Source: Bombardia bombarda
Taxonomy: Eukaryota > Ascomycota > Sordariomycetes > Sordariales > Lasiosphaeriaceae
NCBI GenBank assembly: GCA_030512295.1
Contig: JAULSR010000011.1
Location: 948,501-1,012,500, forward strand
Direction: 5' to 3'
Length of the DNA: 64,000 bases
Below, piece by piece: positions 23,214-34,367 of the stretch. The notes under the pieces are model-generated. The model was not told where the DNA came from. It worked only from the letters and a program-made list of their open reading frames with translations, and made no database searches. Each line of letters starts with the position of its first letter. Positions within the stretch are counted from its first letter, which is position 1. The translations under genes were made by a program, and so were the position numbers.

Positions 23214-25624
23214 CTACACCTCCTTAACCTCCTTCCTCGTCACCGTCGAGATAAAGCTCTGATACTGCTTATCCTCCACATCCGTCTTGTTGAATCTCGG
23301 CCTCGTCGCCTCCCTAATCTCCGGCTTCCCCGGCCTCGTCGCCGTCCACAGCACCGTCGGCTGCGGCTTGGGCGTCTGCGTCTGCGTGGGCGTCTGCACG
23401 CTCTCAACCGCCTCAGCCTGCTTAGCCGCCGCAACACCATTCGTCTGGTTCTCCTTCTCCTTCTCCTCTCCAGCCTCGTCCTTCTCTCTCCGCGGCAGCC
23501 TCATCGCCAGCAGGATATACTCCGCCCGCGTCATCCTGTCCATGACATCATCCATGTACTGCTTCACCTCCTCTGGCGGCGCCACCACCCTGGCCAGATT
23601 CTCCAGATGCTTCCCAGCACTCGTAAACAGCCGAATCGTCACGGGCTGGTAATAATCCAGCTCGGGATCGACGACAGGATACTCTGACTTGCTCCCCTTG
23701 CGCACAATCAAGAACGAGCAAATCACCTGCTGCTGTCCCGCCCCAACCAAAACAGTCTCCAGCATGCTGAACTTGGGAAACAAGTACCGATCGCCCGTGC
23801 CGCCGGCGAACTCAAACACAACTGCCGAGATGTCCGGCTTCGGCGGCGGCGGTGGGCCCTTGGAGCGCAGTGCCTGCTGAGCAGCAGGGGGCTGCTGTGT
23901 CACGGCCGGCGATGCGGTGGCCGGTGACGCCTTGTGACCGTTGGATACCCCGTTGGCCTTTGGCGTCGCCGCAGCAGCAGCTGGTGCAGGGGCCGGCGAT
24001 TGCGTCTTCAGCTGTTCCTTGGTATCCTTTGCGAGCTTGCCACGCAGACGGTCCAAAACTGCCTTAAGATCAGTAGCGTCTGAGAATTGTGGTTTGTTCT
24101 CGGCGATGCGCCGGACCATATCCCTGGTCTTCATGTCATCAAGTGCTGTCTTGACTAGTAACACAACAAGCGCGTCGCTGCCCGCGGGCGGCCGTAGATC
24201 GCCCGATGTCTGTTTCGGGTTGGATGACAGCACGATATCCAGTATGGCGCGAACTTCGTCTGCAAAGTAGCGGACTGTCTTGCCGTCGACTATCAGCCGG
24301 TCTGCAGACGGTCCCACGGGGTTTCCCTTTCGCTTGCTCTCGGCTGTGATGGCGTCTATGATGGCCTGGAACCTTTCTAGTTCGTGTTTGGCCGCATCGC
24401 CCTGTGCTACCCGCTTCATGAGATCACGCAGCTGGGGATCTTCCCCGGCCTTCTCTGCTAGTGTCAGGATGATGGGATCCGTGCCAGTGCCCGGCTTGCC
24501 TGGAGCTGCTGAGTTCCCATTGACAGGAGACTTGGCGGTCGTGCTCGCCACATGTGTTCCTGGCGGCCTCACGGGGGGCACAGGCACAACCATAGGCGTT
24601 GTATGTTGAATTAGGTGGTGCGATGCGGCCGGCTGAGCAGCAACAGCTTGCGCTGGCACAGGAGGTCTTTGTACAGGTGGCGGGACAGTGATTGGCGAAA
24701 GAACCGACTCCATGCCGCGTGGTGACGCTACCGGCGGTCTTGGCATCGTAGGCGCGACAGCCGGCGCAGGTCTGGCGACATCCTGCACGGCGGGTGGATT
24801 AGGATGCTGTGTGTTTATCTGGGGTGCCAACGAAGGCGTGGTTTGGGGTTGTGTCGGTGTTTGAGCTGGAGCTTGGCTGGGTAGTTGAGCTGGAGCTTGG
24901 CTGGGTGGTTGAGCTTGCGCAGGAGTCTGAGGTTGCGGTGTGCCCACGACCGGGGTCGACACTATCGTGGGTGGTGGTGTGGGCTTTGGAGTCGGAGGAG
25001 GAGGCATGACTCCGTTGGGAGGACCATATTGGACGACAGGCCGAACTGTGGTGGGAGGGGGCGGAGGCTGAGGAGGCTTTGGGTCCTTGACGGCATACAT
25101 GGTCGCCTCAAATACATGGGGTTCGACGGTGATTGTCACCTGGCCGAGCTTGGTCATGCTCTCCTTTGGCGGATTGTTCGGTTCCTCAATCAGGACTCCC
25201 TTTTTCTTGACTGGCTTGGACCAGAACTTCTCGAATATGCCTTCGGTGACCCATCTCTGCCGTGAGCGAGCGAGCGACTCGGCTAGAACACCACTGGGTT
25301 ACTTGTTAGTATGTAGGCGAATTGGAAAGACAATTGGAGGGACAACGGGGAAACCTACCTCTCTGATACGGATTGGTGGTCCTTGTTCGGGAGGTCATCG
25401 GGCTGAGGGGTGTCGACCGTCGGCAGAGGCTTGCCGGGAGCAATCGACTTTGGGAGCGGCGGTGGTGGTTCCTCGGTGGGAGCTCTTTCAGGTTCGGGTG
25501 CTGGGGCGGCGGGCGTAGCAGGAGTGGCAGATCGCTGGGGAGGGGTGAGAGTCCTCTTTTTGGCGATGTGCTCGACTCGCGCAGCAGCGCGCGCCGGCAG
25601 CTTTCTCTTCTTCTCTGCGGGCAT
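23214..25624 (-). CDS. swc3: SWR1-complex subunit Swc3
   Basis: Two exons, 25624-25359 and 25293-23214, joined by a GTAGGT...CCAG intron in which AG|T makes Ser; about 781 aa. The first exon begins with a basic nuclear-type stretch (KKRKLPARAAARVEHIAKKR) and leads across the intron into the conserved block with LPTVDTPQPDDLP, SGVLAESLARSRQRW and GIFEKFWSKP, which I recognise as the Swc3 domain of filamentous fungi. A Pro/Gln-rich linker, about residues 130-310, follows. Then come helical segments (residues about 330-510) and a C-terminal part (ISAVVFEFAGGTGDRYLFP) with an acidic/basic tail. In yeast Swc3 belongs to the SWR1 remodeller that installs H2A.Z. The gene is divergent from the ABHD12-like gene, sharing about 1.1 kb. 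Identification rests on the N-terminal block; the rest is low-complexity. Confidence 0.78.
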
Positions 25625-26764
25625 TGCAGCGGCCAGGCGGACCGGGGGTGCGAAGGGTGGGATGATTCGTCATAAACACATTGGAAGTGCAGCCCAGAAG
25701 TATTTAACGGGAATGTCTGTGCCGGGTTGGGTCAATCGTGGAGATACGTTAAGGTGTGGATGGATGCACGCGCCAACGATCGGAGAAGCAGAAAGGTTAA
25801 AAAGTTGCATTGAGAAAGGGATCCATAAGGTAGAGAGGCGGACGTGTCCGGCGCGCGGTGGGACAAGCGTTAAGCGTCGGGTCTGGCGAGCCTGGGGGCA
25901 TGCGTGTGTTTGCAAGGTGGTGCAAGCAAAAGCGGCCCGGGCAAAGAAGGAGATGCACCAAGTGAATGAATGAATGGAGAGAGGGCTCACGGACCCGAAA
26001 GGAGAAATTCCTCAGAGGTCGTCTCGCGCGGCGCGCTAAACCCTGGTGCAAATGGTGCTGATTGGGCACTGCCGAAAACCACCAGCAACCTCGATTTGCC
26101 GTCTCAAGTGCAAGAAATGCGACAATGGGGAGAATGCCTTGCATCAAAGCCTGCACTGAGCCACCTGAATTTTTAGGTGGGCATGAATTATAAAAAAAAA
26201 ACTACTTCCCGTCGTTTACTCGGATCAGAAGCTAACCCTCGCCGTCGCATCTCTTCAGAGTTTTGGTTGGTGACCCTGACGATGAAACCTTGAGAGCTTG
26301 GCTTTGAGGTTGATAACGGAGCAGGGCCAGAACGGGCTTTGCGGCTGACTGCCCTGTCTGCGGGGCACAAGTTAAGCCGCACGATTCAGATGGCTATTAG
26401 CCGCACTAACAATTTGCCCAACAGTCCCTCTCATTAGCTAGGTGACAAAGCTCCTATTCTTCTGTTAAAAGTCTTAACTTTCACAAAGCCAGGGCCCCAC
26501 CCACGCGTCTAACGTCAGCTGCTGTCCGGGATTCGGGAAGGCCGCGACGACTTGCAGCAGGTTCCAACATAACGTCCCGTAGGCACCTTCCCTTCGCGAG
26601 CGGCGTTGCTGGAGTATATATTTTACATCATTTGAGGACTAGCCTCACTTCCGTGATGGATATTTCGACGAGATCAGGATATCAAACCTCAATTTTACCA
26701 AGATAATAATTACCAAAAATCCCAACAACGTAAGACATCGACAAGACTCTCTGCAGTCCTTAAC
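25625..26764. promoter_or_regulatory. Divergent promoter region, Swc3/ABHD12-like
   Basis: Shared upstream region of two outward-facing genes. GC-rich next to 25624, with an AT-rich patch and an A-run around 26185-26200 and a TATATATTTTA stretch near 26615. No coding frame with support. Individual promoter elements cannot be assigned by eye. Confidence 0.45.
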
Positions 26765-28226
26765 ATGACGGGCGTCAAACCAGCCTCGTATCTTGTCCCA
26801 AGTCTTGTACTCGGGCTGCCCTTGGTTCTCTACATTACCTTTCTTGGATTGAGCGCTATCCCTCTATTCCAGCGCAAGTAAGACGATCGTGTGCATCTTC
26901 ATAGCGGTGAAAATTGAGATACAAAACTGACACCCTCTATGTCAGCTTTCTTTACGCTCATAAAATCCACACCCTCTGGTGGAGCAATTTATGGCACCCG
27001 GTATCATGGGGGTTTGCCGGTTGGTCACATCCATTCACTACTTATATAATATTAACCTCTCAACTGACCACGACACCCGCCTCAAGATAACCAAGTCAAC
27101 TCCTTCAACCTACATACATCAGATGGCGAGAGACTCCATGCCTGGCACATCTTGCCTCTGCCGCTCTATGCGGCACATGAACACGAGCTTGCCCACCCAA
27201 GCATGGACACCTGCGACCTAAAACCCCTCAGGAACTTTGAATATTTCAGAGACGATCCCACCTCCGGCCTCGTCATCTCATGTAAGCCATCCTGCCTACT
27301 TGCACGCCTCATCTCTCCCCCAACTCACCAACAACCTACTGACTTCACTCCCCCATCACCAGTCCACGGCAACACAGGCCACATAGCCCAAGCCATCCGC
27401 CCCGCCCACTTCCGCTCCCTCACCTCCATCTCCAACATCCACGTCCTCACCATCAGCTACCGCGGCTTCGGCCTCAGCACCGGCACCCCCACTGAACCCG
27501 GCCTCATTCTCGACGCCATCACTGCCATCAACTGGGCCATCCACGACGCCGGCGTCCCGCCCTCGCGCATTGTCCTCATGGGCCACTCCCTCGGCACTGC
27601 CGTTACCTCGGCCGCCCTCGAGCACTTTGCCCACGAAGGCGTCGACTTTGCGGGCGTCGTGCTCGTCTCCGCCTTCAGCAGCCTGCCCACCATGCTCAGC
27701 GGGTACGCCATCGCGGGCTTCCTGCCTGTGCTGGCGCCGCTCAAGATCTCGTCGTGGCTGCTGCGCCACGCGATGGAGTACGTGGTGGATAAGTGGCCCA
27801 GTGCGGATAGGTTGAGGGAGACGGTGAGGGTGGTGAAGGGGAGAGGGGGCAGGTTGAGGCTGCATATGGTGCATGCGGCGGATGATTGGGATATTCCTTG
27901 TCATGAAGATGATAAGTTGTTTAAGGCGGCCGTGGAGGGGACGTTTCGCGAGGGAGTAGGGATGGATGAGGAGACGTTAGCGAGGGAGAAGGAGGTGAGG
28001 ACGGTGGGGAGTGGCAATGCGTTTGCGGCGACTTGGAAGGATGGGGATGTGGTTATTCGGCAGGAGAGATTTCCTAATGGTGGTGAGTACCTTGCACTGC
28101 GTGATGAGATGAGGCTGGATGGAAAGAAACTAACTTTTTCTAGGACATAACAACATAATATATTACCCGCCTGTTGTTCTCGCCGTCATGAGGTCCTTCG
28201 GCATTGGGTATGAGACGGATGAATGA
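26765..28226 (+). CDS. ABHD12/ABHD13-like serine hydrolase
   Basis: Five exons: 26765-26877, 26946-27019, 27087-27281, 27363-28082 and 28144-28226, all frame-keeping, about 394 aa. An N-terminal hydrophobic segment (YLVPSLVLGLPLVLYITFL) is a likely membrane anchor. The oxyanion strand FHGNTGH appears only after splicing intron 3 (T|TC). Then come RGFGLSTG, the nucleophile elbow MGHSLGTA, an Asp in DDWDIP as likely acid, and the His in NGGHNN, which is reached only by splicing the last intron. This layout is that of the ABHD12-like alpha/beta hydrolases, which act on lysophospholipids or monoacylglycerols in animals; the fungal substrate is inferred at best. The second intron donor (GTTGGT) is weak. 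It runs convergently with the next gene, 337 bases away. Silent sites turn G-rich from about 27780. Confidence 0.88.
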
Positions 28227-28562
28227 TGAGTCTGATGATGAAGGAAAAGAAGGGAAGATTCAGGTTGGCGGGTATGGTGCGATTTGTTATGACACCAATT
28301 GTCTTTCATATAGATTCTACTTATTAAATAACGAAGCAGCAGAAACAAAGCACACAGCAGTAAAAGGGGCGCTTTCGATTAAGGAGATAGGTATAATAGA
28401 AAACCAAGTGAGGAAACGGTTACTCAGACAACCAATACTAGCTCGACTCCCGCTATTTTGTAAGAAAAGGGGTAAGCAGTAAGCAAGAGAAGAAACGGAA
28501 GATACGAGACATAATACACAGCTATCCCACCTGACTGATTATGAAACAGGAAGATGTCACTC
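28227..28562. terminator. Convergent 3' intergenic spacer
   Basis: AT-rich 336-base spacer between two convergent genes, presumably holding both poly(A) regions. No gene. Specific cleavage signals were not identified. Confidence 0.35.
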
Positions 28563-29753
28563 CTAGGAATCATACCCCCAGCCCAGCTGGCGATTCACCT
28601 CATTCATGGCATTGACGCCGGCCCTCAGAAAGTTCATAGCCCCGTCCACCAGGCCATCACCATAAACGGGATCCGGGCCATTGGACGTAAGAAGGTCCTG
28701 CTGGTCCAGCACAGTCTGTCGCTTCTCCAACACCGCACGGCTGATGGCGCGGCCCCACATGTTGTACCACTGGTCCTCGCTTATGCTGACATACTGTCGC
28801 GCGCCGCTCTCCCCTGCAACCGAGAACGGCCAGTCCGCATATACAACCTCGAACCGCTTCGTCCGGAAGAACAGAAACGGCCATGTAAACAGAAACATGA
28901 GCGTGAACATGCACATCCAGATGATCCACGTCGTCAGCCGCCACCTGTTGATGCGGCAGTCATTGTACACCTCAACCAGCGCATCCTTGACAGGAAACGT
29001 GATAGTCAAATGGCCCTTGTAGTTCGTCGCACGCACCAGCGACGTCAGCTTCTGTCGGACCTTCTCCTCATCGAAGCCTAATACGCGGCGCTGCAGCGCG
29101 AAGCACTTGAGCCCCGCGTGGCTGGCGCAGTAGCGATGGCACCACTCGGCCAACGACGGGCGCTCGCCCATGCCCAGCTCAATGCTCTGCTTGGCGCCGG
29201 GCGCGCGCTTGCGCAGCGCCGTGCCGCGGCGCACCTTCTCGCTATTGTCGACGGTGCGGACCTCTCGCCAGGATGAGACGAGGTGCGGCGTGAGCTCGAC
29301 CTGGAGGTCGAAGTCGGTGACGGTCTTCTTCTCCTTCTTGCCGTTGTTGTCTGCGACTTGGGAGTGCGTGCCGACGATGCGCACAAACGGCCGCGGGGGC
29401 TTCTGCGCCCAGTATTGCACGTGCGACTCGAGGATCTCGGGGTCGGTGTCGATGCGGCTGTCGATGTAGAACTCGGCGCCGGTGTCGACGTCGCGCTTGA
29501 AGTTGGTGACGAAAGCGCCCGATGGGCGTGAGGGGTCGGGGCCTGCGGCGGATGGATTCAGGGAGATATTTGGCAGGAGCGGGGCGGCGCTGCTACTGTT
29601 GCCGTTGCCGCCGTCGGCGACCTCGTCGTAAAGAGGGGGGAGGTCGTCGACTTCTAGCTCGGGAGCATCATCGTCGAGGAATCGGTCGCCTGGGACGGAG
29701 TGCAATGACACTGCATCGCCGCTGGGGCGGGTGGAGAGAGAGGGTCTGCCCAT
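28563..29753 (-). CDS. Conserved fungal membrane protein of unknown function
   Basis: Single exon, 396 aa, ATG at 29753. The first 80 residues are disordered and acidic (LDDDAPELEVDDLPPLYDE). The central part is a folded domain with FYIDSRIDTDPEILESHV, RPFVRIVGTHSQ, a conserved-looking TVTDFDLQVELTPHL and SLAEWCHRYCASHAGLKCF. One clear transmembrane stretch (WIIWMCMFTLMFLFTWPFLFF) lies at about residues 280-300, followed by a soluble C-terminal part ending NRQLGWGYDS. I recall similar proteins across Pezizomycotina, often mislabelled as ABC transporter, but there is no ATPase motif here. Function is unknown. It is divergent from the N-myristoyltransferase gene with about 940 bases between the starts, and convergent with the ABHD12-like gene. 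Confidence 0.85.
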   Translation of the reverse strand: MGRPSLSTRPSGDAVSLHSVPGDRFLDDDAPELEVDDLPPLYDEVADGGNGNSSSAAPLLPNISLNPSAAGPDPSRPSGAFVTNFKRDVDTGAEFYIDSRIDTDPEILESHVQYWAQKPPRPFVRIVGTHSQVADNNGKKEKKTVTDFDLQVELTPHLVSSWREVRTVDNSEKVRRGTALRKRAPGAKQSIELGMGERPSLAEWCHRYCASHAGLKCFALQRRVLGFDEEKVRQKLTSLVRATNYKGHLTITFPVKDALVEVYNDCRINRWRLTTWIIWMCMFTLMFLFTWPFLFFRTKRFEVVYADWPFSVAGESGARQYVSISEDQWYNMWGRAISRAVLEKRQTVLDQQDLLTSNGPDPVYGDGLVDGAMNFLRAGVNAMNEVNRQLGWGYDS

Positions 29754-30691
29754 GATGCCACGGACTCGAGTTGCGAATTCTGAATTGACGAATGCTAATA
29801 ATTAGCAATTACTGTGAGGATTTGAGGAAGTAAAAAGGTAAGACGCAAGGAAAGAGGATTGTTGGGCGATTCAGAGCATCGGGGACAGACCATCCCTCGC
29901 ATACTGGTAGTAAGTTGCTGACAGGGGCTCGCCCACCAACCCGTAGTGCAGGGCTCCAAGGCAACAACGGGTGGCGCAGCACTTCTTTGACAGAAGGTGT
30001 GCTTTTGGTGCTCCAATCGCGGCACCTTCCAATATCTTTCAAGCCAGAATTGGACATTTCTATCCGCGTATCCGGCAGCTTCATTTCAGGCTACCGAGCC
30101 TACTGCCTGGCACGACCTGGTTTTCTAGGCATCCATTGACCATTCCGAAGAAAGTCCATGGAAAATGAAACTTCAACAAAGTTAGGTAACCTAAACTTTC
30201 CTTGTCTCCGTATCGATAACATAGAGCGAGTAAAAGGCGCGAGCCTCTCAGGCAAGGCACGGGTTCACTTGCATTCTCAACAGGATGAGAAATATTTCAA
30301 ATCTACTGATGAATGTGTTTAACCTGACACCTCATGCGAGTACCTGGACGCGCTAGAGCGAGGGAGCGCTTCCATGTCAGTGGGACCCGCTAATAAGCGC
30401 AACTCAGGCACTCAAGATCCCTGCAAATAGCGTGAACGTTCAACCCCGCGGTGGACACCTTTACCTGAAATGACAGCCCCTGTACCCCGCACCCGCAGAA
30501 AACCGGACGTAGCTTCGACATGAGACATACCTACCAAACTACACCACCTTACAGATCCAAGCTCCGAAACTCCTGTCGTGCCCATACAGACTCGACCTCC
30601 AACTCTCCGACTGGTTGATCCTTTCCCATCATCACTTGATCCCATCTCAACAGAACGCACACATCCGAGAGTTGAGATTCCACACCCAACC
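29754..30691. promoter_or_regulatory. Divergent promoter region, membrane protein/NMT
   Basis: Upstream of two outward-facing genes. Minor frames without motifs. The bases near 30540-30690 are CT/CA-rich, as is usual for fungal 5' leaders. Nothing specific identified. Confidence 0.4.
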
Positions 30692-32557
30692 ATGGCCGAC
30701 GAGTCCAAGCCAGTCGACCCCTTCAAGGAGCGTGAGGCTGCCGAGGCCCTTACCGCCATAAGCTCCGGCAAGCAGCCCGCTGTAGAGTCCGACGATGAAT
30801 CCGGCTCCGAGGCCGAGGCCGCTACCGCCGGCAACCCTGCACACGCAGACGACAGCGGTGCGGCAAAGAAGAAGAAGAAGAAGAAGAAGAGCAAGAAGAA
30901 CAAGCTCAAGCAGGCACTGACCGGCGCCCTCGGCGGCAAGTCGGGCGACTCCCAGAACCAGGCCATAGCCACTTCTTCACAGTCGGACCAGAAGAAGGCC
31001 ATCGAGGGCCTCACACCCGAGCAGATCCAAGAGTTCATTTCCCTCAACCCCGCCCTGGCGAACGAGCTCCTGTCCGAGTCTGGCGGCATCAGCAACACCA
31101 GCAGCGCGATCGAGGCGTTTAAGAAACTCAAGATCCAGGACATCGTGACGGGACTCGCCAGCAGCGGCAAGAACCGCAAGGATATGGCGTCGTACAAGTT
31201 CTGGGCTACTCAGCCTGTGCCCCAGTTCGGGGAGGAGGAGAAGCCCACACTTATCGAGGAGGGGCCGCTCCGGGTCCAAGACGTCAAGGACATTCCGACA
31301 GAGCCGATACCGTTAGCGCTGGATCAGTTTCGATGGGTGACTATGGATCTCACCAACGAAAGCGAGATGCAGGAGGTCGAGAAGCTCTTGTGTGGACACT
31401 ATGTTGAGGACGATGAGGCTATGTTCCGGTTTAAATACTCACAGTCGTTCTTGAGATGGTAAGGAGCCCAACCCAGTAAAACATTACCGATGGCAATCAA
31501 AGGCACTGATATTATGCAGGTCCCTGATGACCCCAGGCTGGAGAAAAGAGTGGCACGTGGGCATCCGCGTCGGCGAGACCCTCTGCGCCTTCATCTCCGC
31601 CATCCCCGTCGAGATCCGCGTCCGCGGAAACACACTCCACGGATCCGAGGTCAACTTCCTGTGCGTCCACAAGAAGCTGCGCGGCAAGCGCCTCGCCCCC
31701 GTGTTGATCAAGGAGATCACGCGGCGCATCAACCTCGAGGGCATCTGGCAGGCCATCTACACGGGCGGCATCGTGCTGCCCAAGCCCCTGAGCACGTGCC
31801 GCTACTTCCACCGAGCGCTCAACTGGCAGAAGCTGTACGAGGTCGGCTTCAGCCCATGCCCGCCCAACAGCAAGCCTTCGTTTCAGGTGCGGAAGTACTC
31901 CGTGCCGACGGAGACGTCGACACGTGGCCTGAGAGAGCTGGAGGCCAAGGACCTGGATGCCGTGCATGCCCTGCTCGTGCGCTACCTAAAGCGGTTCGAT
32001 CTCGCTCCTGTCTTTAGCCGTGAGGAGACAGAGCACTATCTGCTGTACAAGAAGGGTACTGAGGAGCAGGTTATCTGGACTTATGTCGTTGAGGTAAGCC
32101 CCTTTTATCTCCTTTCTTTCTTACCTCCTGTCCCCCGTACCAATATCCCTTACAGGACAACTCGGGCAAAATCACCGACTTCTTCTCCTTCTCCCTCCTC
32201 GAGTCCAGCATCATCCGCTCCACCAAACACAAGTCGATCCGCGCCGCATACCTCTTCTACTACGCCACCGAGACGGGCCTCGTCACCCCACTCGACCGAC
32301 CCGCCCTCAAGACGCGTCTCAACGCCCTCATGGCGGACGCGCTGATCCTCGCCAAGCGGTACGACTTTGACGTCTTCAACGCCCTGTCACTTATGGACAA
32401 CTCGCTGTTCCTGGAGCAGCAAAAGTTTGGCCCCGGCGACGGCCAGCTGCATTACTACCTGTTCAACTACAAGGCGAACCCGGTGCACGGGGGTGTTGAC
32501 AAGAAGAACCGGCTGGATGAGGACAATTCGAGCGGGGTGGGTTTCGTGCAGCTTTAG
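30692..32557 (+). CDS. nmt1: Glycylpeptide N-tetradecanoyltransferase (N-myristoyltransferase)
   Basis: Transfers myristate from myristoyl-CoA to N-terminal glycines of proteins in the cytosol. Exons 30692-31458, 31520-32093 and 32156-32557; junctions TG|G and GAG|GAC keep frame; 580 aa, somewhat longer than the yeast enzyme because of the leader. The first 100 residues are disordered with a polylysine run typical of eukaryotic NMT ribosome-targeting leaders. The catalytic part contains YKFWATQPVPQF, FRFKYSQSFLRW, the acyl-CoA region EVNFLCVHKKLRGKRLAPVLIKEITRR, and AIYTGGIVLPKPLSTCRY. The C-terminal half carries ITDFFSFSLLESSII and LFYYATETGL. It ends GFVQL: the terminal Leu carboxylate is the family's catalytic group. 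All expected family landmarks are present, so it looks intact. Silent sites are C-rich at the starts of exons 2 and 3 and G-rich at their ends. Confidence 0.97.
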
Positions 32558-33075
32558 AGTTGAACAGTAATTGGTGGTGGTCTTTTTTGATGTGTTTTAA
32601 AGGGCAAGTGTTTCTTGTGCCAGCGATAGCGAGCACGAGTTTAGGGGTAGAGGGGCATGGTGGAGGGGGGAATTCCAATGGGCGGGATGAATGGGGATAT
32701 ACATATCATGTTTGATCGCGGTGGCTCGGAGCCATGGAGCGGGAATATGTCCAGTAGGAGTTGTATGCATCGCGGCGAAATTACGGTCCTAGGGATGTTG
32801 TGAGAGGGCGAGTGATCGTACATGGCATATCAGTAATTGCTTCAAAGCTTTCGCGATCTCTCAAATCACCAGACACTGATGTTATAATGTTATGCATCTT
32901 AATCAAAATAGCATGCCATCACCATAACCACAACCCCAAAACATAAAGAATAATCGACGGTCTAAATCTGCAAAATCTAGCTTACACTGTCTCGCTGCCA
33001 GCCATATATACCCATCTATATACTACCTAACTCCCTTGCTGTCTACCCATTCCAACAATGATAAGCCGATTCCCA
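32558..33075. terminator. Convergent spacer after NMT
   Basis: 3' flanks of NMT (plus) and the next hydrolase (minus). It becomes AT-rich after 32830. No supported gene. Confidence 0.35.
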
Positions 33076-34367
33076 TTAAGCCCGCCCATCGAGCCTCTCC
33101 CCCAAAGCACACCTCTCCTCAATCGTCTTATTAAACCACCCGCATTTTTCCACCAGCGGTGCATGGCCCATCCCCTCCACGATTTTCCCCACCCCCGGCT
33201 CAATGTATTCTATCAGCTTCCTGCCATGCGGCACACTGATCATCCTGTCCGCATCACCATGCATCACCAGAATCCGCTCCCGCCCGACCTTGTCTGCCAT
33301 CTCTTTCAGCTGCTCTGCGCTCTTGTGGTGCCACCCCGCTGCGATCAGCTGCAGCAGAAACCCCTTGATACCAAAGCGCGCGGCATCGAGACGCTTGTGC
33401 ATCTCTTGCGCGACGAAGCGGTGGGCGTTGGACTGGAAGCCGAGGTATTTCGTCGGGGTGTTAGTAGGGTTCATGCCTCCAGCGACGTCCTTTGCCGATG
33501 CATCGGCAGCGACCTCGCTGGCGCGGATGATGTGCGGGCCCGGAGCGGGCGGGAGGCATTTGGGCGTGGTTGAAGGATCGGGGAGGACGGCGTCGTCTGG
33601 CTGGGCGAGCCACTCGTGGCTAAAGATCTGGCTGGCCGTGTCGTTGACGCTGCGGTCGACGGACTTGGGGACCAGCATGCTGACGCGATTGGCCATGTTC
33701 TCGGCCCAGGTGGTGGTGTTTTCGATGGCGGCGGCGGTGCAGATTAGGGAGAGGCTGCTGATGGCGGTGGGGATGCGGCAGGCGAGCTCCTGGGCGATCA
33801 TGCCGCCGAGGGAGATACCGACGACGTGCAAGTTGCGGGCCTCGGAGGTGGAGGGCTGCTGGGCGCGCAGCCAGCCGACATGGGTGAGGACTTCGATCAG
33901 GTCGGACGCCATCTCGCTGCTGCTGTAGCGCATGAGGGGCTTGTCGCTGTCGCCCATGCCGCGATTGTCGATGACGAGGACGGAGTATTCCGAGGCGTGT
34001 TGGTGGCCGAAGTGGAGGGTTTGGCGCTGCCAGCTGGTTTTAAGGCTGGCGAGGCCCATTATGAGCTGGGTTGGAGAGGGTTGGGTTAGCTAGGTGAGCG
34101 CTGGGGGTTAGGGGGGAGTGAGACGCACGACGAGCTTGATGGGACCATGGCCGTGGATTTCCCAGCTTAGGTTGAAGGGGCCGCCACGGCCTTCGGCGAC
34201 GGGAAGGAGGCCGCTCTGGTCAGGCTCGAGGTTGAAGATGGCCGTTGGGAAAGCCGGGTCCTTGAGGATCTCAGCGACGGTCGGCACCAGTCGTGCATTT
34301 TGTGGTGGCGCCCTGTGATTTGTGAGTTAATCGACAGCTGTATGAGAACTTGGGGAATTACTTACAT
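33076..34367 (-). CDS. Alpha/beta hydrolase with start codon split by an intron
   Basis: About 391 aa in three coding exons: AT at 34367-34366, then 34312-34129, then 34065-33076. The only way I find to give the conserved N-terminus (APPQNARLVPTVAEILKDPAF) an initiator is splicing the GTAAGT...CACAG intron 34365-34313, which creates AT|G GCG. The second intron (GTGCGT...CCCAG) joins KLV to LIMGLASLKTSWQ, a typical KLVxIMGL junction of this family. Motifs: RGMGDSDKP after the second strand, the nucleophile elbow VGISLGGM, an Asp in MHGDADRM as likely acid, and the His in EGMGHAPL near the end. The family includes fungal hydrolases of unknown substrate. The 3' part is G-rich and the 5' part C-rich on the coding strand. 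The enzyme class is sure; the exact start is inferred. Confidence 0.85.
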
